DNA of 64,000 nt, from positions 19,320 to 83,319 of the forward strand of contig CAIQIQ010000003.1 of assembly GCA_903871935.1 (NCBI GenBank). Direction: 5' to 3'. Position numbers and translations under genes: made by a program. The stretch is from an uncultured Phycisphaerales bacterium (GTDB lineage Bacteria; Planctomycetota; Phycisphaerae; Tepidisphaerales; Tepidisphaeraceae). Shown in pieces: positions 33,316-41,869 of this stretch. The notes beneath the pieces are model-generated. The model worked only from the letters and a program-made list of their open reading frames with translations. It was not told where the DNA came from and ran no database searches. The first letter of the stretch is position 1. The number at the start of each line of letters is the position of its first letter.

Positions 33316-35379
33316 TCATAGTGCAACACCCCCATCCACCAGAGCCTCATCCTTCCCTTCGATTCGGATCGATCCTTTCATCTGATCGAGGGCAAACCGA
33401 ATAACGACCTCACCGATCGTCACCGTCACCTCGTTCCCCTCGCGGTGGGCGCTGGCTAGCAGGACATCCGCAACGTTCGCATCCGTCGCTGTCAGCACGT
33501 GCAGAAAGTACTCGAACTTCGCGGGCGCGGTTCCCGGGCCGGCGGAAATCTCCATGCGGCAATTCGGGGCAGGACAGTTCTCCACCACTGGGATGAAGCG
33601 CTTCCCGCCATGGGTGTATAGATTCTCGCCGTGATAGAGTTCGACGGTCGGCTTCGCCGGCGAGAGTGTCTGAATAAACAGTCGCCCCTTTCCCTGCGTC
33701 ACGACCCAGTGCGCCCCATGCTGCTGTGGTACGCTGACCGGCTGCAGGAGAAACTTCTTCTTGAACGCTTCGTTCGTCGCATCCACACGGTCAAAGATCA
33801 CAAACGTGCCTGGGCGCAGAAACACGATCTGGCGCGTGACACATTTCGCCTTCTTCGCCGAATACGATTTCGTGATATCGCCGGCCGTGTACAGGTAGCT
33901 GCCCTGGTCCCGATAAGCGGCCAGTCGCCCGATTTCGAGCTTATTTCGATGCTCCTCCCATTCACTCACCAGACACACGCCGCCATTCTGATGCAGGCTC
34001 GCTCTGGTTCCCTCGAACATCTGTCCGCCGTCATTCTCGGCGGTGGGCACTGCCCTAATCTCTTCCCACTTTTCCGACGGATCCTCGATCAAGAGCGTAT
34101 TGTGCGCGATCGTCCGCAGGTAATAGTTGATGACGTGCGAATCTGTCCAACTGTCGTAGTGTCCGCCATCGCCAAGCAGTTCCTCGTTCTTGAAGATGAG
34201 GAAATGCCCGTTGTCGAGGTGCTGATGCGCGGTGAACCGCCGCCCGCAGCGGAAGAAGAAGTGTGTTGCATCTTCTTTCCAGGAACTGCGGGCATAGACA
34301 TGACCGGCGCCGGGACTCACATGCGACAGCTTGAATTCATCGAGAGCCCCCGGCTTGACCGAGGTGTCATTCCACAGGAATGACATGTAGAGATTGCACG
34401 CCAGCGCGACGTCGGGCGTCTGCAGGTTGAAGGCGTGAATGGCTTGGTATGCGGGATCGTTGCGATGGCGATTCACCAGGATGCGCAGCGTGGTCAGCGT
34501 CTTGTCACGCTCGTAAGTGTTGTACCGCCCCGCGCCATCACCCATTGGGATCGGACGTCGTGAGACGCCGATCGGCTTCACGGTCGACGTCGCATATCGT
34601 CCTGGCACCGAGGACGGCGGCATGACCGGCGGATAGAACTCGAACATGGCCGCCGTGGCACGGTGATCGAAGAACTCCGGCGCGGCCGCGTAATAATCGA
34701 GCCCCTCCACCGTTCGTGCCACCTCGCAGAAGAACATCCACTCAAAGAGCCAGAAATGAATGTAGTATCCTTCCGCCCATCCGCCGCCGTTGCCCGCCAG
34801 GCGCAGTCCCGGCGCAGCCAGGTTCAGGTAATCGCGCTCGAGATCTTTGAGAATCGTCCCGGCCTCCGGGTCATCGTGCATCAGCGCATAGCCGGCCATG
34901 CCATAGCCCCAATGCTTGTAGCCATACCACCCGTTGTGAAAGACCGACGGCTCTGACTCGTGATTGGCATCGATCGTCGCGTGTACGTACTTGCGGAACC
35001 GTTCGCGCTCCGCCGCGGTCCACAGGTCGTGGCACAGGTCGTACGCAATCGCGCATTTCGCCAGGTCGTGGGCAAAGGTTACATGCCCGACCTGGATCGG
35101 CTTGTCGATGTAATGCTTGAGCGCCAGATCGACGACCTTACGGCCCTCGCTCTTGTTCCCCTCGATCACATACGCGATCGCCAGCCCATACATCTTCGCT
35201 TGCAGCTCGTACGTCCGTTCTTCCAGATCCTGCCTCGCATAGTCGACCATCTGCTGATAGGCGTGCGGGCGCTGTTTCGCCAGATCGCGCAGATACTGTC
35301 TTGACCCCAGCAGCCGCGGTCGATCCGTCGTGATCTCGTGTCGTGCCGCATCAAATCCGGAATAACTCACCTTCGTCAC
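33316..35379 (-). CDS. Heparinase II/III-family protein (polysaccharide lyase-like)
   Basis: 687 residues from GTG 35379 (AAGGAG eight bases upstream). An alpha-helical toroid domain (about 20-330, with HNGWYGYKHWGYGMAGYALM and WLFEWMFFCEVARTVEG) and a beta-sheet domain (about 340-680) are seen, as in heparinase II/III and oligo-alginate lyases. The conserved active-site region HFFFRCGRRFTAHQHLDNGH includes a histidine, and HNTLLIEDP follows. It probably cleaves uronate-containing glycans by beta-elimination. No clear signal peptide, so an oligosaccharide lyase inside the cell is possible. First gene of the three-gene operon ending at 30443. Confidence 0.85.
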   Translation of the reverse strand: MTKVSYSGFDAARHEITTDRPRLLGSRQYLRDLAKQRPHAYQQMVDYARQDLEERTYELQAKMYGLAIAYVIEGNKSEGRKVVDLALKHYIDKPIQVGHVTFAHDLAKCAIAYDLCHDLWTAAERERFRKYVHATIDANHESEPSVFHNGWYGYKHWGYGMAGYALMHDDPEAGTILKDLERDYLNLAAPGLRLAGNGGGWAEGYYIHFWLFEWMFFCEVARTVEGLDYYAAAPEFFDHRATAAMFEFYPPVMPPSSVPGRYATSTVKPIGVSRRPIPMGDGAGRYNTYERDKTLTTLRILVNRHRNDPAYQAIHAFNLQTPDVALACNLYMSFLWNDTSVKPGALDEFKLSHVSPGAGHVYARSSWKEDATHFFFRCGRRFTAHQHLDNGHFLIFKNEELLGDGGHYDSWTDSHVINYYLRTIAHNTLLIEDPSEKWEEIRAVPTAENDGGQMFEGTRASLHQNGGVCLVSEWEEHRNKLEIGRLAAYRDQGSYLYTAGDITKSYSAKKAKCVTRQIVFLRPGTFVIFDRVDATNEAFKKKFLLQPVSVPQQHGAHWVVTQGKGRLFIQTLSPAKPTVELYHGENLYTHGGKRFIPVVENCPAPNCRMEISAGPGTAPAKFEYFLHVLTATDANVADVLLASAHREGNEVTVTIGEVVIRFALDQMKGSIRIEGKDEALVDGGVAL

Positions 35380-35498
35380 TTACACAGCTCCTTAATGGTA
35401 TCGGGCGGCGGCACTATACCACTGGTCCGGGGACGGGCAATGGTGCTGTGGACGGCAGCCGTATGCCCTGCAAATGCGATTGCGGATATCATGCGGCC

Positions 35499-36290
35499 AT
35501 GAAAGCAGCAGACATTGTCGGGCATTTCCTGAGTCAGGCTTCGTGGGTGCAGCCGGGCAAGACGGTGGATCGTGTCATCGTCGGCGATGAGAACGCCGAG
35601 TTCTCGCGTTGCGTGGTGAGTTGGATGCCCAGCATGGCCGCGCTAGAGGAAATGGTGCGGCGTGACGTCAGACTGATGATCTGTCATGAGCCGACGTTTT
35701 GGAATCATCACGACCAGATCCCGGGAGATGACCCGGCGATTGCGCAAAAGGTGGCGTTTATCCGCGCGCATGGTTTGACCATCATTCGCAACCATGATTG
35801 CTGGGACCGTTGGCCGGAGATTGGCATCCCCTGGGCGTGGGGCCAGCACCTGGGTCTCGGGAAGCGGCCGGCCGTCGTCGGCGCCGATGGCTACCAGCAT
35901 CGCTATGACATCGCTCCCCGTCCGCTCGCTCAGTTTGCGCAAGAGGTGGCCACGGCGTGCGCTGCGTTAGGCGAGCCGGCGGTACAGGTTACCGGCAGGG
36001 CCGACCAGATGGTTTCGCGGATCGGCGTAGGTACCGGTTGCGGGTGCGATATTCCCACCTTCATTGCGATGGGGTGTGATGTGTCGGTTGTGTGTGATGA
36101 TGGCTCCTGCTACTGGCGCGATATCCAAAGGGCCAGAGAGATCGGGCATCCGGTCGTGCGCGTAAACCACGGCACCAGCGAGGAGCCGGGGATGGTGACG
36201 CTGACGAAGTACCTCAACACACAATTGGACGGCATGACAGCCGAGCTAATTCCGCACGGGAGTATCTTCCGCCTGGCGGGACAGGTCTGA
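35499..36290 (+). CDS. NIF3/DUF34-like dinuclear metal protein
   Basis: 263 residues from ATG 35499. The NIF3 metal-site regions are MICHEPTFWNHHD near residue 60 and VNHGTSEEPGM near residue 230 (H-x3-E). This fold binds two metal ions; the biochemical role of NIF3/DUF34 proteins is unresolved, with GTP cyclohydrolase-like or metal-chaperone roles proposed. Two cysteine-rich segments (GTGCGCDIP and VCDDGSCYW) are unusual. Its stop is two bases from that of the convergent FAD/Fe-S dehydrogenase gene. Confidence 0.75.
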   Translation: MKAADIVGHFLSQASWVQPGKTVDRVIVGDENAEFSRCVVSWMPSMAALEEMVRRDVRLMICHEPTFWNHHDQIPGDDPAIAQKVAFIRAHGLTIIRNHDCWDRWPEIGIPWAWGQHLGLGKRPAVVGADGYQHRYDIAPRPLAQFAQEVATACAALGEPAVQVTGRADQMVSRIGVGTGCGCDIPTFIAMGCDVSVVCDDGSCYWRDIQRAREIGHPVVRVNHGTSEEPGMVTLTKYLNTQLDGMTAELIPHGSIFRLAGQV

Positions 36291-36292
36291 CC

Positions 36293-39223
36293 TCACTTGA
36301 GCAGTTGCGCGACCAGTTCGATGGGATGCAGTGATTCGCGCTGCGCGCCATCGAGGATCTGGTGGCGGCAACTGGTGCCGGGGGCGACGATGATAGCATC
36401 GGCCGGCGCCGATCGAACGGCGGGGAGAAGGGCCATCTCGCCGATCTGTACTGAAAGGTCGTAGCGATCGGTGGTGAAGCCGAACGCGCCCGCCATGCCG
36501 CAGCAGCCTGTATCGAGCACCTGAAGCTTCTTGCCGCAGAAGCGGCGCAGGAGTCCCGCGGAGCTTTCCACCGTCCAGAGCGACTTCTGATGGCAATGGC
36601 CGTGCAACACGACCGGCGGGAGCGTCGCCTGATCGGGCAGGGCGGGCCGAGTGGGATGCTTATCCCAGTTCTGGTCAATGAATTGCTCAATCAGGAACGA
36701 CTTCTCAGCAAGCTGACGGCGCAGGTCGATCGAGGATGTGCACTTCAACTGCAGGTAGTCATCACGGAAAGCGCTCAGGCAGGAGGGCTCCGCAACGAGA
36801 ATGGCCGCAACCGAGGCGTCTTCAACATACTTCTTGAGCTGGGCAACGACTCGGTCGGCCGAGACGATGGCTTCGTCGAGCAGGCCTGTAGAGATCAGGG
36901 ATCGGCCGCAGCAGGTCGTGCCGGCAAGGATCACTTCGTATCCGAGCTTGTCGAGGACATCCTTCGCCGCGAGGCCGATCCGTGGATCGTTGTAGGAAAC
37001 AAAGCAATCGCCGAAGAGGACGACGCGCTTCTGGGGTTTCAAATCCGAGATCTCAGATCGGAACTGCCGCTGCAGGCTCTTGGCGTATTTTGGCATCGAG
37101 CGTCGAGTATCGATCTTCAGGATCGACTGCATCAACTCGCGGACAAAACGTTGTTCAAGAAGGAAGTTGGCGAAGTTTGGCATAATCGCGCCAAGGCGAT
37201 TGAGCGTGCGAACCCGGCCAAAGGCGCGGGCTTGGAGGGGCTTGCGTCCGGCCGCTTTGTAGGATTGAGCGAGATACTCGGCCTTGAGTCGGGCGATATC
37301 GACATTGCTGGGGCATTCGCTCTTGCAGGCTTTGCAGGAGAGGCACAGGCGCAGAGTTTCCATAGTATCCGGGTCATTCCATGCCGGAGTGGATCCTCCG
37401 ATCTGCCCGGAGACCGCCAGACGCAGGGCATTCCCCCGGCCGCGAGTGGCATGACGCTCATCGAGCGTCGCCCGATAGGATGGGCACATCGTTCCGACGG
37501 CTGTGCGGCGGCACACGCCCGCGCCATTGCAGATCTCGGTTGCCCCGCGGAACCCTTCCTGGTCGTCGTAGTTGTAGTAGGTATCCACTTTGGGGAATTG
37601 CAGTGCGCGATTCTCTGGAAGAATGCGCAGATCTTGCGTGATGGACAGCACGTCGCCGGGTGAGGTGATATTGCCCGGGTTCATCAGGCCCTTGGGGTCA
37701 AAGACATTGCGCACCTGGCCAAAGGCGGCCATCAGTTCATCGCCGAAGTATTCGCGGAGAAGAGGTCCGCGGATGCGGCCGTCGCCATGCTCGCCTGACA
37801 TCACGCCGCCGCACTCCTTGGCCCAGCGGGCGACCTCCTGTGCGATTCCGCGAAGGTGGTCGCGATCGGCTTCATCGTGCAGATTCAGCATCGGCCGGAC
37901 GTGCAGCACTCCCACCGAGGCATGTGCCCAATATGCTGCGCGGGTCCCGTGCCGCGTAACGATCTCCTTGAAGCCCTGAACGAAGCGGTAGAGGTTCTCA
38001 ACCGGCACGGCATTATCTTCGACGCAGGTTAGCGGCTTACGATGGCCGGCCATTCCATGCAGCAGCGGTTCACCCGCCTTGCGTAATGCCCAGGCGCGCA
38101 GCAGAGCCCCGGCGTCGGTGTAACAGATCATGGCCGCCTGCCCGAGGGTCGCCTGGAGCAGGCCGAAGCGGCCCTGGACCGCGGCTGCGGAGTCTTCCTG
38201 ATACTCGACGTAGAGCACGGCCATTGGCGGCTTGCCCGCGATCTCGGGCATCAGGTCCATGTAGCGGCGGCATTCACTGTTCCCGCGCGCGGCTTCGAGC
38301 ACGACATCGTCAATCAGTTCGACGGCGGAGCAGCCCGTGGTCAGGCAGGCGGGCACGGCTGATATCGCGTCTTCCAGGGTGACAAATGACAGGATCGCCA
38401 GCCCCTTGGCCTTGGGTATCGGGTGCAGCTTGAGCTTGGCTTGCAGGGTGATGGCGAGTGTGCCTTCCGAGCCGCAGAGCAGACCGGTGAGATCGAGATC
38501 GTCTTCGGCCACGTCGCCATCAAACTGCTGCAGCACGAGATCCAGGGCATACCCGGCATTGCGGCGCTTGGTCTTGGGAAAGCGTTCGCGGATGAGCGAT
38601 GCATGGTTGCGGACGATCGCGCCGACGCCATGGGCCAGTTCGGCGGCAATCGGGTCGCGGCGTCCAGCGCCGGTGGAAAGAGTTGTCACGCGTCCATCAG
38701 CGAGACAGACCTTCAGTTCCAGAAGATTCTCACTGGTCCGGCCATAGCGGATCGAGCGCGCGCCCGCCGCGTTGTTCCCGATGCAGCCGCCGATAGCGCA
38801 CTGCGCGGAGGTGGCGGGGTCGGGCGCGAAGAACAGGCCCGTCTTGGCGAGTTGCCGATTCAGTTCATCGACTGTAATTCCCGGTTCGACGATGCACCAA
38901 CGCTCCGCCGTGTTCACCTCGAGCAGCTTGCGACAGGTGGGCGAGTAATCCAGAACCAGGGCGCGATTCACGCATTGGCCCGGCAGAGATGTGCCTCCCC
39001 CGCGTGGCAGCAGGGGGATGCCATTGCGGAAACAGAACGCGGCGATGGTCGGGATCTCATCCAGGCTCTGCGGGTGTACGACGCCCAGGGGCTCCATCTG
39101 GTAAATAGAGGCATCGGTGGCATAGAGCATCCGCTCATGGCGCGAGGTTCGTACCTGCCCGCGAATGGCCGGGCGAAGCTGGTTCTCGAGCAAATCCAGT
39201 ACGGTATTGAGGTCAGTGGTCAT
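36293..39223 (-). CDS. FAD-binding and Fe-S-binding D-2-hydroxyacid dehydrogenase (YdiJ/GlcD-GlpC type)
   Basis: 976 residues from ATG 39223. The N-terminal PCMH-type FAD domain (about 30-260) has LLPRGGGTSLPGQ, GGCIGNNAAGARSIRYGRT and LLCGSEGTLAI. The FAD-oxidase C-terminal domain (about 280-560) ends in GEHGDGRIRGPLL. Two ferredoxin-type clusters follow (ICNGAGVCRRTAVGTMCPS and CLSCKACKSECPSNVDI). The C-terminal half has two CCG domains (GTTCCGRSLIS and DTGCCGMAGAFGF). This fused layout is that of E. coli YdiJ, a D-2-hydroxyglutarate dehydrogenase, and of D-lactate/glycolate dehydrogenases. It likely feeds electrons to the quinone pool, near the bd oxidase. Confidence 0.87.
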   Translation of the reverse strand: MTTDLNTVLDLLENQLRPAIRGQVRTSRHERMLYATDASIYQMEPLGVVHPQSLDEIPTIAAFCFRNGIPLLPRGGGTSLPGQCVNRALVLDYSPTCRKLLEVNTAERWCIVEPGITVDELNRQLAKTGLFFAPDPATSAQCAIGGCIGNNAAGARSIRYGRTSENLLELKVCLADGRVTTLSTGAGRRDPIAAELAHGVGAIVRNHASLIRERFPKTKRRNAGYALDLVLQQFDGDVAEDDLDLTGLLCGSEGTLAITLQAKLKLHPIPKAKGLAILSFVTLEDAISAVPACLTTGCSAVELIDDVVLEAARGNSECRRYMDLMPEIAGKPPMAVLYVEYQEDSAAAVQGRFGLLQATLGQAAMICYTDAGALLRAWALRKAGEPLLHGMAGHRKPLTCVEDNAVPVENLYRFVQGFKEIVTRHGTRAAYWAHASVGVLHVRPMLNLHDEADRDHLRGIAQEVARWAKECGGVMSGEHGDGRIRGPLLREYFGDELMAAFGQVRNVFDPKGLMNPGNITSPGDVLSITQDLRILPENRALQFPKVDTYYNYDDQEGFRGATEICNGAGVCRRTAVGTMCPSYRATLDERHATRGRGNALRLAVSGQIGGSTPAWNDPDTMETLRLCLSCKACKSECPSNVDIARLKAEYLAQSYKAAGRKPLQARAFGRVRTLNRLGAIMPNFANFLLEQRFVRELMQSILKIDTRRSMPKYAKSLQRQFRSEISDLKPQKRVVLFGDCFVSYNDPRIGLAAKDVLDKLGYEVILAGTTCCGRSLISTGLLDEAIVSADRVVAQLKKYVEDASVAAILVAEPSCLSAFRDDYLQLKCTSSIDLRRQLAEKSFLIEQFIDQNWDKHPTRPALPDQATLPPVVLHGHCHQKSLWTVESSAGLLRRFCGKKLQVLDTGCCGMAGAFGFTTDRYDLSVQIGEMALLPAVRSAPADAIIVAPGTSCRHQILDGAQRESLHPIELVAQLLK

Positions 39224-39293
39224 ATTCGTGGGCGGGAGTGTACCATCTGGACTGATCTCTTGCCTATGGAGGTTGGCGAGCACTACCATTGTG

Positions 39294-39335
39294 TTGCCAT
39301 AAGAGGATAATCAGATATCATTAGTGTGATTATCC
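39294..39335 (+). promoter_or_regulatory. cydAB promoter with 9-bp inverted-repeat operator
   Basis: TTGCCA (39294-39299) and TATCAT (39316-39321) with a 16-bp spacer form a plausible promoter. A perfect inverted repeat, GGATAATCA at 39305-39313 and TGATTATCC at 39327-39335 with a 13-bp spacer, straddles the -10 and the predicted start. A bound repressor would block transcription. It matches neither FNR nor Rex consensus. Confidence 0.55.
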
Positions 39336-39350
39336 GCAGGAGATCATCAA

Positions 39351-40712
39351 ATGGACGCTGTACTGCTCTCTCGGCTGCAGTTTGCCCTCACCATTGGGTT
39401 TCACTTCCTTTTTCCACCTCTGACCATCGGCTTGGCATGGCTGCTGGTGGTGGCGGAATGGAAGGGCTGGCGCAACAACGATGAGGACTGGACCAAAGTT
39501 GGTAAGTTCTTCTCCAAGATATTTGCCCTGTCGTTCGCCGTTGGCGTTGCCTCGGGCATTGTCATGGAATTCCAGTTCGGCACTAACTGGGCGGAATACT
39601 CCAAGTTTGTCGGCGATATCTTCGGTGCGCCACTGGCGGCCGAGGGCGTGCTTGCATTCTTCCTTGAATCCGGCTTCTTGGGGCTTTACCTGCTTGGGCG
39701 GGGGAAGATCAGCAAGGGTTGGCACTGGTTCTCCATCTTAATGGTAGCCGTTGGGGCAACCATTTCCGCCTTCTGGATCATCGTCGCCAATAGCTGGCAA
39801 CAGACCCCCGGCAACTTCGATCCCTCCGGCGCCTACGTCCTCGCCGGTACCGCCGTCGAGGGTGGCAGGGCGGTCATGAAGGACTTCTGGAGCGTGGTGT
39901 TTACCTCCTCCACGATGATCCGCTTCCTTCACACAGTGATCGCGGCGATTGTGGCCGGCGCCTTCTTCATGGCCGGCATCGCTGCGTACCTGCTCCGGAA
40001 AGACAGCCAGGACCCCGTCGCCCGTCGGGCCATGAAACTCGCGATCTCCATCGGCCTGCCGGCCGCGCTGCTCGTCGCCTTTCCCACTGGCCATATGCAT
40101 GCCCAGCAGGTTGCCCACGATCAGCCGGAGAAGTTCGCGGCCATTGAAGGCCTCTACCAATCTGCCGACAGCCACGCTCCTCTGGTCCTCTTCGCCTATC
40201 CCACGGACCATCCACCCGAACTCAAAGGTAAGATCGAAATCCGCGGAATGCTTTCCTGGATGGCATTCGGCGATATCTCTGCTCCGATCAAGGGCTTGGA
40301 TGCATTCAAGCTTGATGAGATTCCGCCGCTCTGGATGACCTTCGTATCCTTTCACAACATGGTGATACTGGGGATGAGTTTCATCCTGACGATGATGTGG
40401 GCGGCGTGGTGCTGGCGCGGCCAGACTCTGTGGACAAGTCGGCGATTCCTCATGCTGATGATCTGCATGGTGCCGTTGCCGCTGGCGGCTTGTCAGTTCG
40501 GATGGGTGACGGCCGAGGTCGGACGTCAGCCGTGGATCGTCTATAAGCTGCTCAAGACGGCCAATGCGATCAGCGTTACCGTGCCCCCCGGCCAGATCCT
40601 GTTATCACTGGTCCTGATCTTGGGCGTGGAGTTGTTGATTCTCTGGGTCTACTTCCGCACCCTGTTCAAGAAGGTCAAGGCCGGCCCGCACGCTACTGCC
40701 GCCGCGGCCTGA
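39351..40712 (+). CDS. cydA: Cytochrome bd quinol oxidase subunit I
   Basis: 453 residues from ATG 39351 with AGGAG eight bases upstream. Multi-helix membrane protein. The haem b595 ligand is expected at H18 (FALTIGFHFLFPPLTIG). The GHMHAQQVAHDQPEKFAAIE stretch includes the QPxKxAAxE quinol motif near residue 257. VGRQPW is at 390-395. The protein is shorter than E. coli CydA (about 522 residues), consistent with a short Q-loop of the bd/CIO type. It reduces O2 to water with high affinity using quinol. First gene of a two-gene operon with cydB. Confidence 0.95.
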   Translation: MDAVLLSRLQFALTIGFHFLFPPLTIGLAWLLVVAEWKGWRNNDEDWTKVGKFFSKIFALSFAVGVASGIVMEFQFGTNWAEYSKFVGDIFGAPLAAEGVLAFFLESGFLGLYLLGRGKISKGWHWFSILMVAVGATISAFWIIVANSWQQTPGNFDPSGAYVLAGTAVEGGRAVMKDFWSVVFTSSTMIRFLHTVIAAIVAGAFFMAGIAAYLLRKDSQDPVARRAMKLAISIGLPAALLVAFPTGHMHAQQVAHDQPEKFAAIEGLYQSADSHAPLVLFAYPTDHPPELKGKIEIRGMLSWMAFGDISAPIKGLDAFKLDEIPPLWMTFVSFHNMVILGMSFILTMMWAAWCWRGQTLWTSRRFLMLMICMVPLPLAACQFGWVTAEVGRQPWIVYKLLKTANAISVTVPPGQILLSLVLILGVELLILWVYFRTLFKKVKAGPHATAAAA

Positions 40713-40766
40713 CCCTTCGTCGCCTAGTCGTTACGTCGCTTCGTCGCTGTGTTAAATGAGGCAACC

Positions 40767-41801
40767 ATGGAACCGACAACTCTTCAGATAACCTGGTTCA
40801 TCCTGCTGTTCGTGCTGCTGATCGGCTATGCCATTCTCGACGGCTTCGACCTTGGCGTGGGCATGCTTCACCTTACTGGCAAGACCGATTCCGAGCGGAG
40901 ACTCGGCCTGCAGGCCATCGGCCCGGTCTGGGATGGCAACGAGGTATGGCTGCTCACCGGGGGTGGGGCGCTGTTTGCCGCCTTTCCCTTTGTCTATGCG
41001 ACGGTGTTTTCAGCCATGTACCTCGCTCTGGTGCTGGTGTTGCTTGCCCTGATAGGTCGGGCGGTTGCCATTGAGTTCCGCTCGAAAGAAGAGTCGCCGA
41101 TCTGGCGTAACACGTGGGACGTGATCTTCTTCCTCGGCAGCGCCCTGCCCTCACTGCTGTTTGGTGTAGCTTTCGGGAATATCCTCCGCGGTCTGCCGCT
41201 CGACCAGGTCAACGGCCAACTCCAGTTCACCGGCGGCTTCTTTGGCCTGCTCAATCCGTTTTCGGTTGTCTGTGGCGTAATGAGCGTCCTGCTCTTCCTG
41301 CAGCACGGAGCCATTTATCTAGCGCTGAAATCCGATGGGCCGCAACAGGAGCGCTCGCGCAAGCTGGCGATGGCGTTCTACCTCTTGGGCGTGGTTGTCT
41401 ATGCCGTACTGACAGCGATTGCGATGGTCAGCTATGAACATCTGTTCCGCGCTTCGCTCGGCCGGCCGCTCTACTGGCTCTTTCTGCTGATTGTCATTGC
41501 CGGGATGCTGTCGCTGCCGGTGCTGGTGTATTCGCGCCGCTTCGGCCGCGCCATGATCGCTTCGTCGGCGATGATCGCGGGGATGATGGCCCTGGCGGCT
41601 CAGAGTCTCTTCCCCCGCCTGGTCCCCTCGACGGTTGCATTGAGCCGAAGCCTGACCGTGATGAATTCCAGTTCCACGCAATACACACTGGGAATCATGC
41701 TCACGGTTGCCCTGATCGGCATGCCCATCGTGCTGCTCTACACCTTCTTTATCTACCGGGTCTTCAAAGGCAAAACGATCGTGCACACACACGGCTACTA
41801 G
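40767..41801 (+). CDS. cydB: Cytochrome bd quinol oxidase subunit II
   Basis: 344 residues from ATG 40767 (GAGG six bases upstream; GTG 40749 possible). The start is typical CydB: ITWFILLFVLLIGYAILDGF then DLGVGMLHL. GPVWDGNEVWLLTGGGALFA in the second helix and the later LQHGAIYLALKSDGP complete the family signature. It is the structural partner of CydA; no cydX-like small gene can be recognised after it. Confidence 0.95.
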   Translation: MEPTTLQITWFILLFVLLIGYAILDGFDLGVGMLHLTGKTDSERRLGLQAIGPVWDGNEVWLLTGGGALFAAFPFVYATVFSAMYLALVLVLLALIGRAVAIEFRSKEESPIWRNTWDVIFFLGSALPSLLFGVAFGNILRGLPLDQVNGQLQFTGGFFGLLNPFSVVCGVMSVLLFLQHGAIYLALKSDGPQQERSRKLAMAFYLLGVVVYAVLTAIAMVSYEHLFRASLGRPLYWLFLLIVIAGMLSLPVLVYSRRFGRAMIASSAMIAGMMALAAQSLFPRLVPSTVALSRSLTVMNSSSTQYTLGIMLTVALIGMPIVLLYTFFIYRVFKGKTIVHTHGY

Positions 41802-41869
41802 GCTCACGCATACCGCGCCGCTACGGTGCACGTCAATATCCAGAAGGCCACCGCGTAAGCGCGGCTCCG

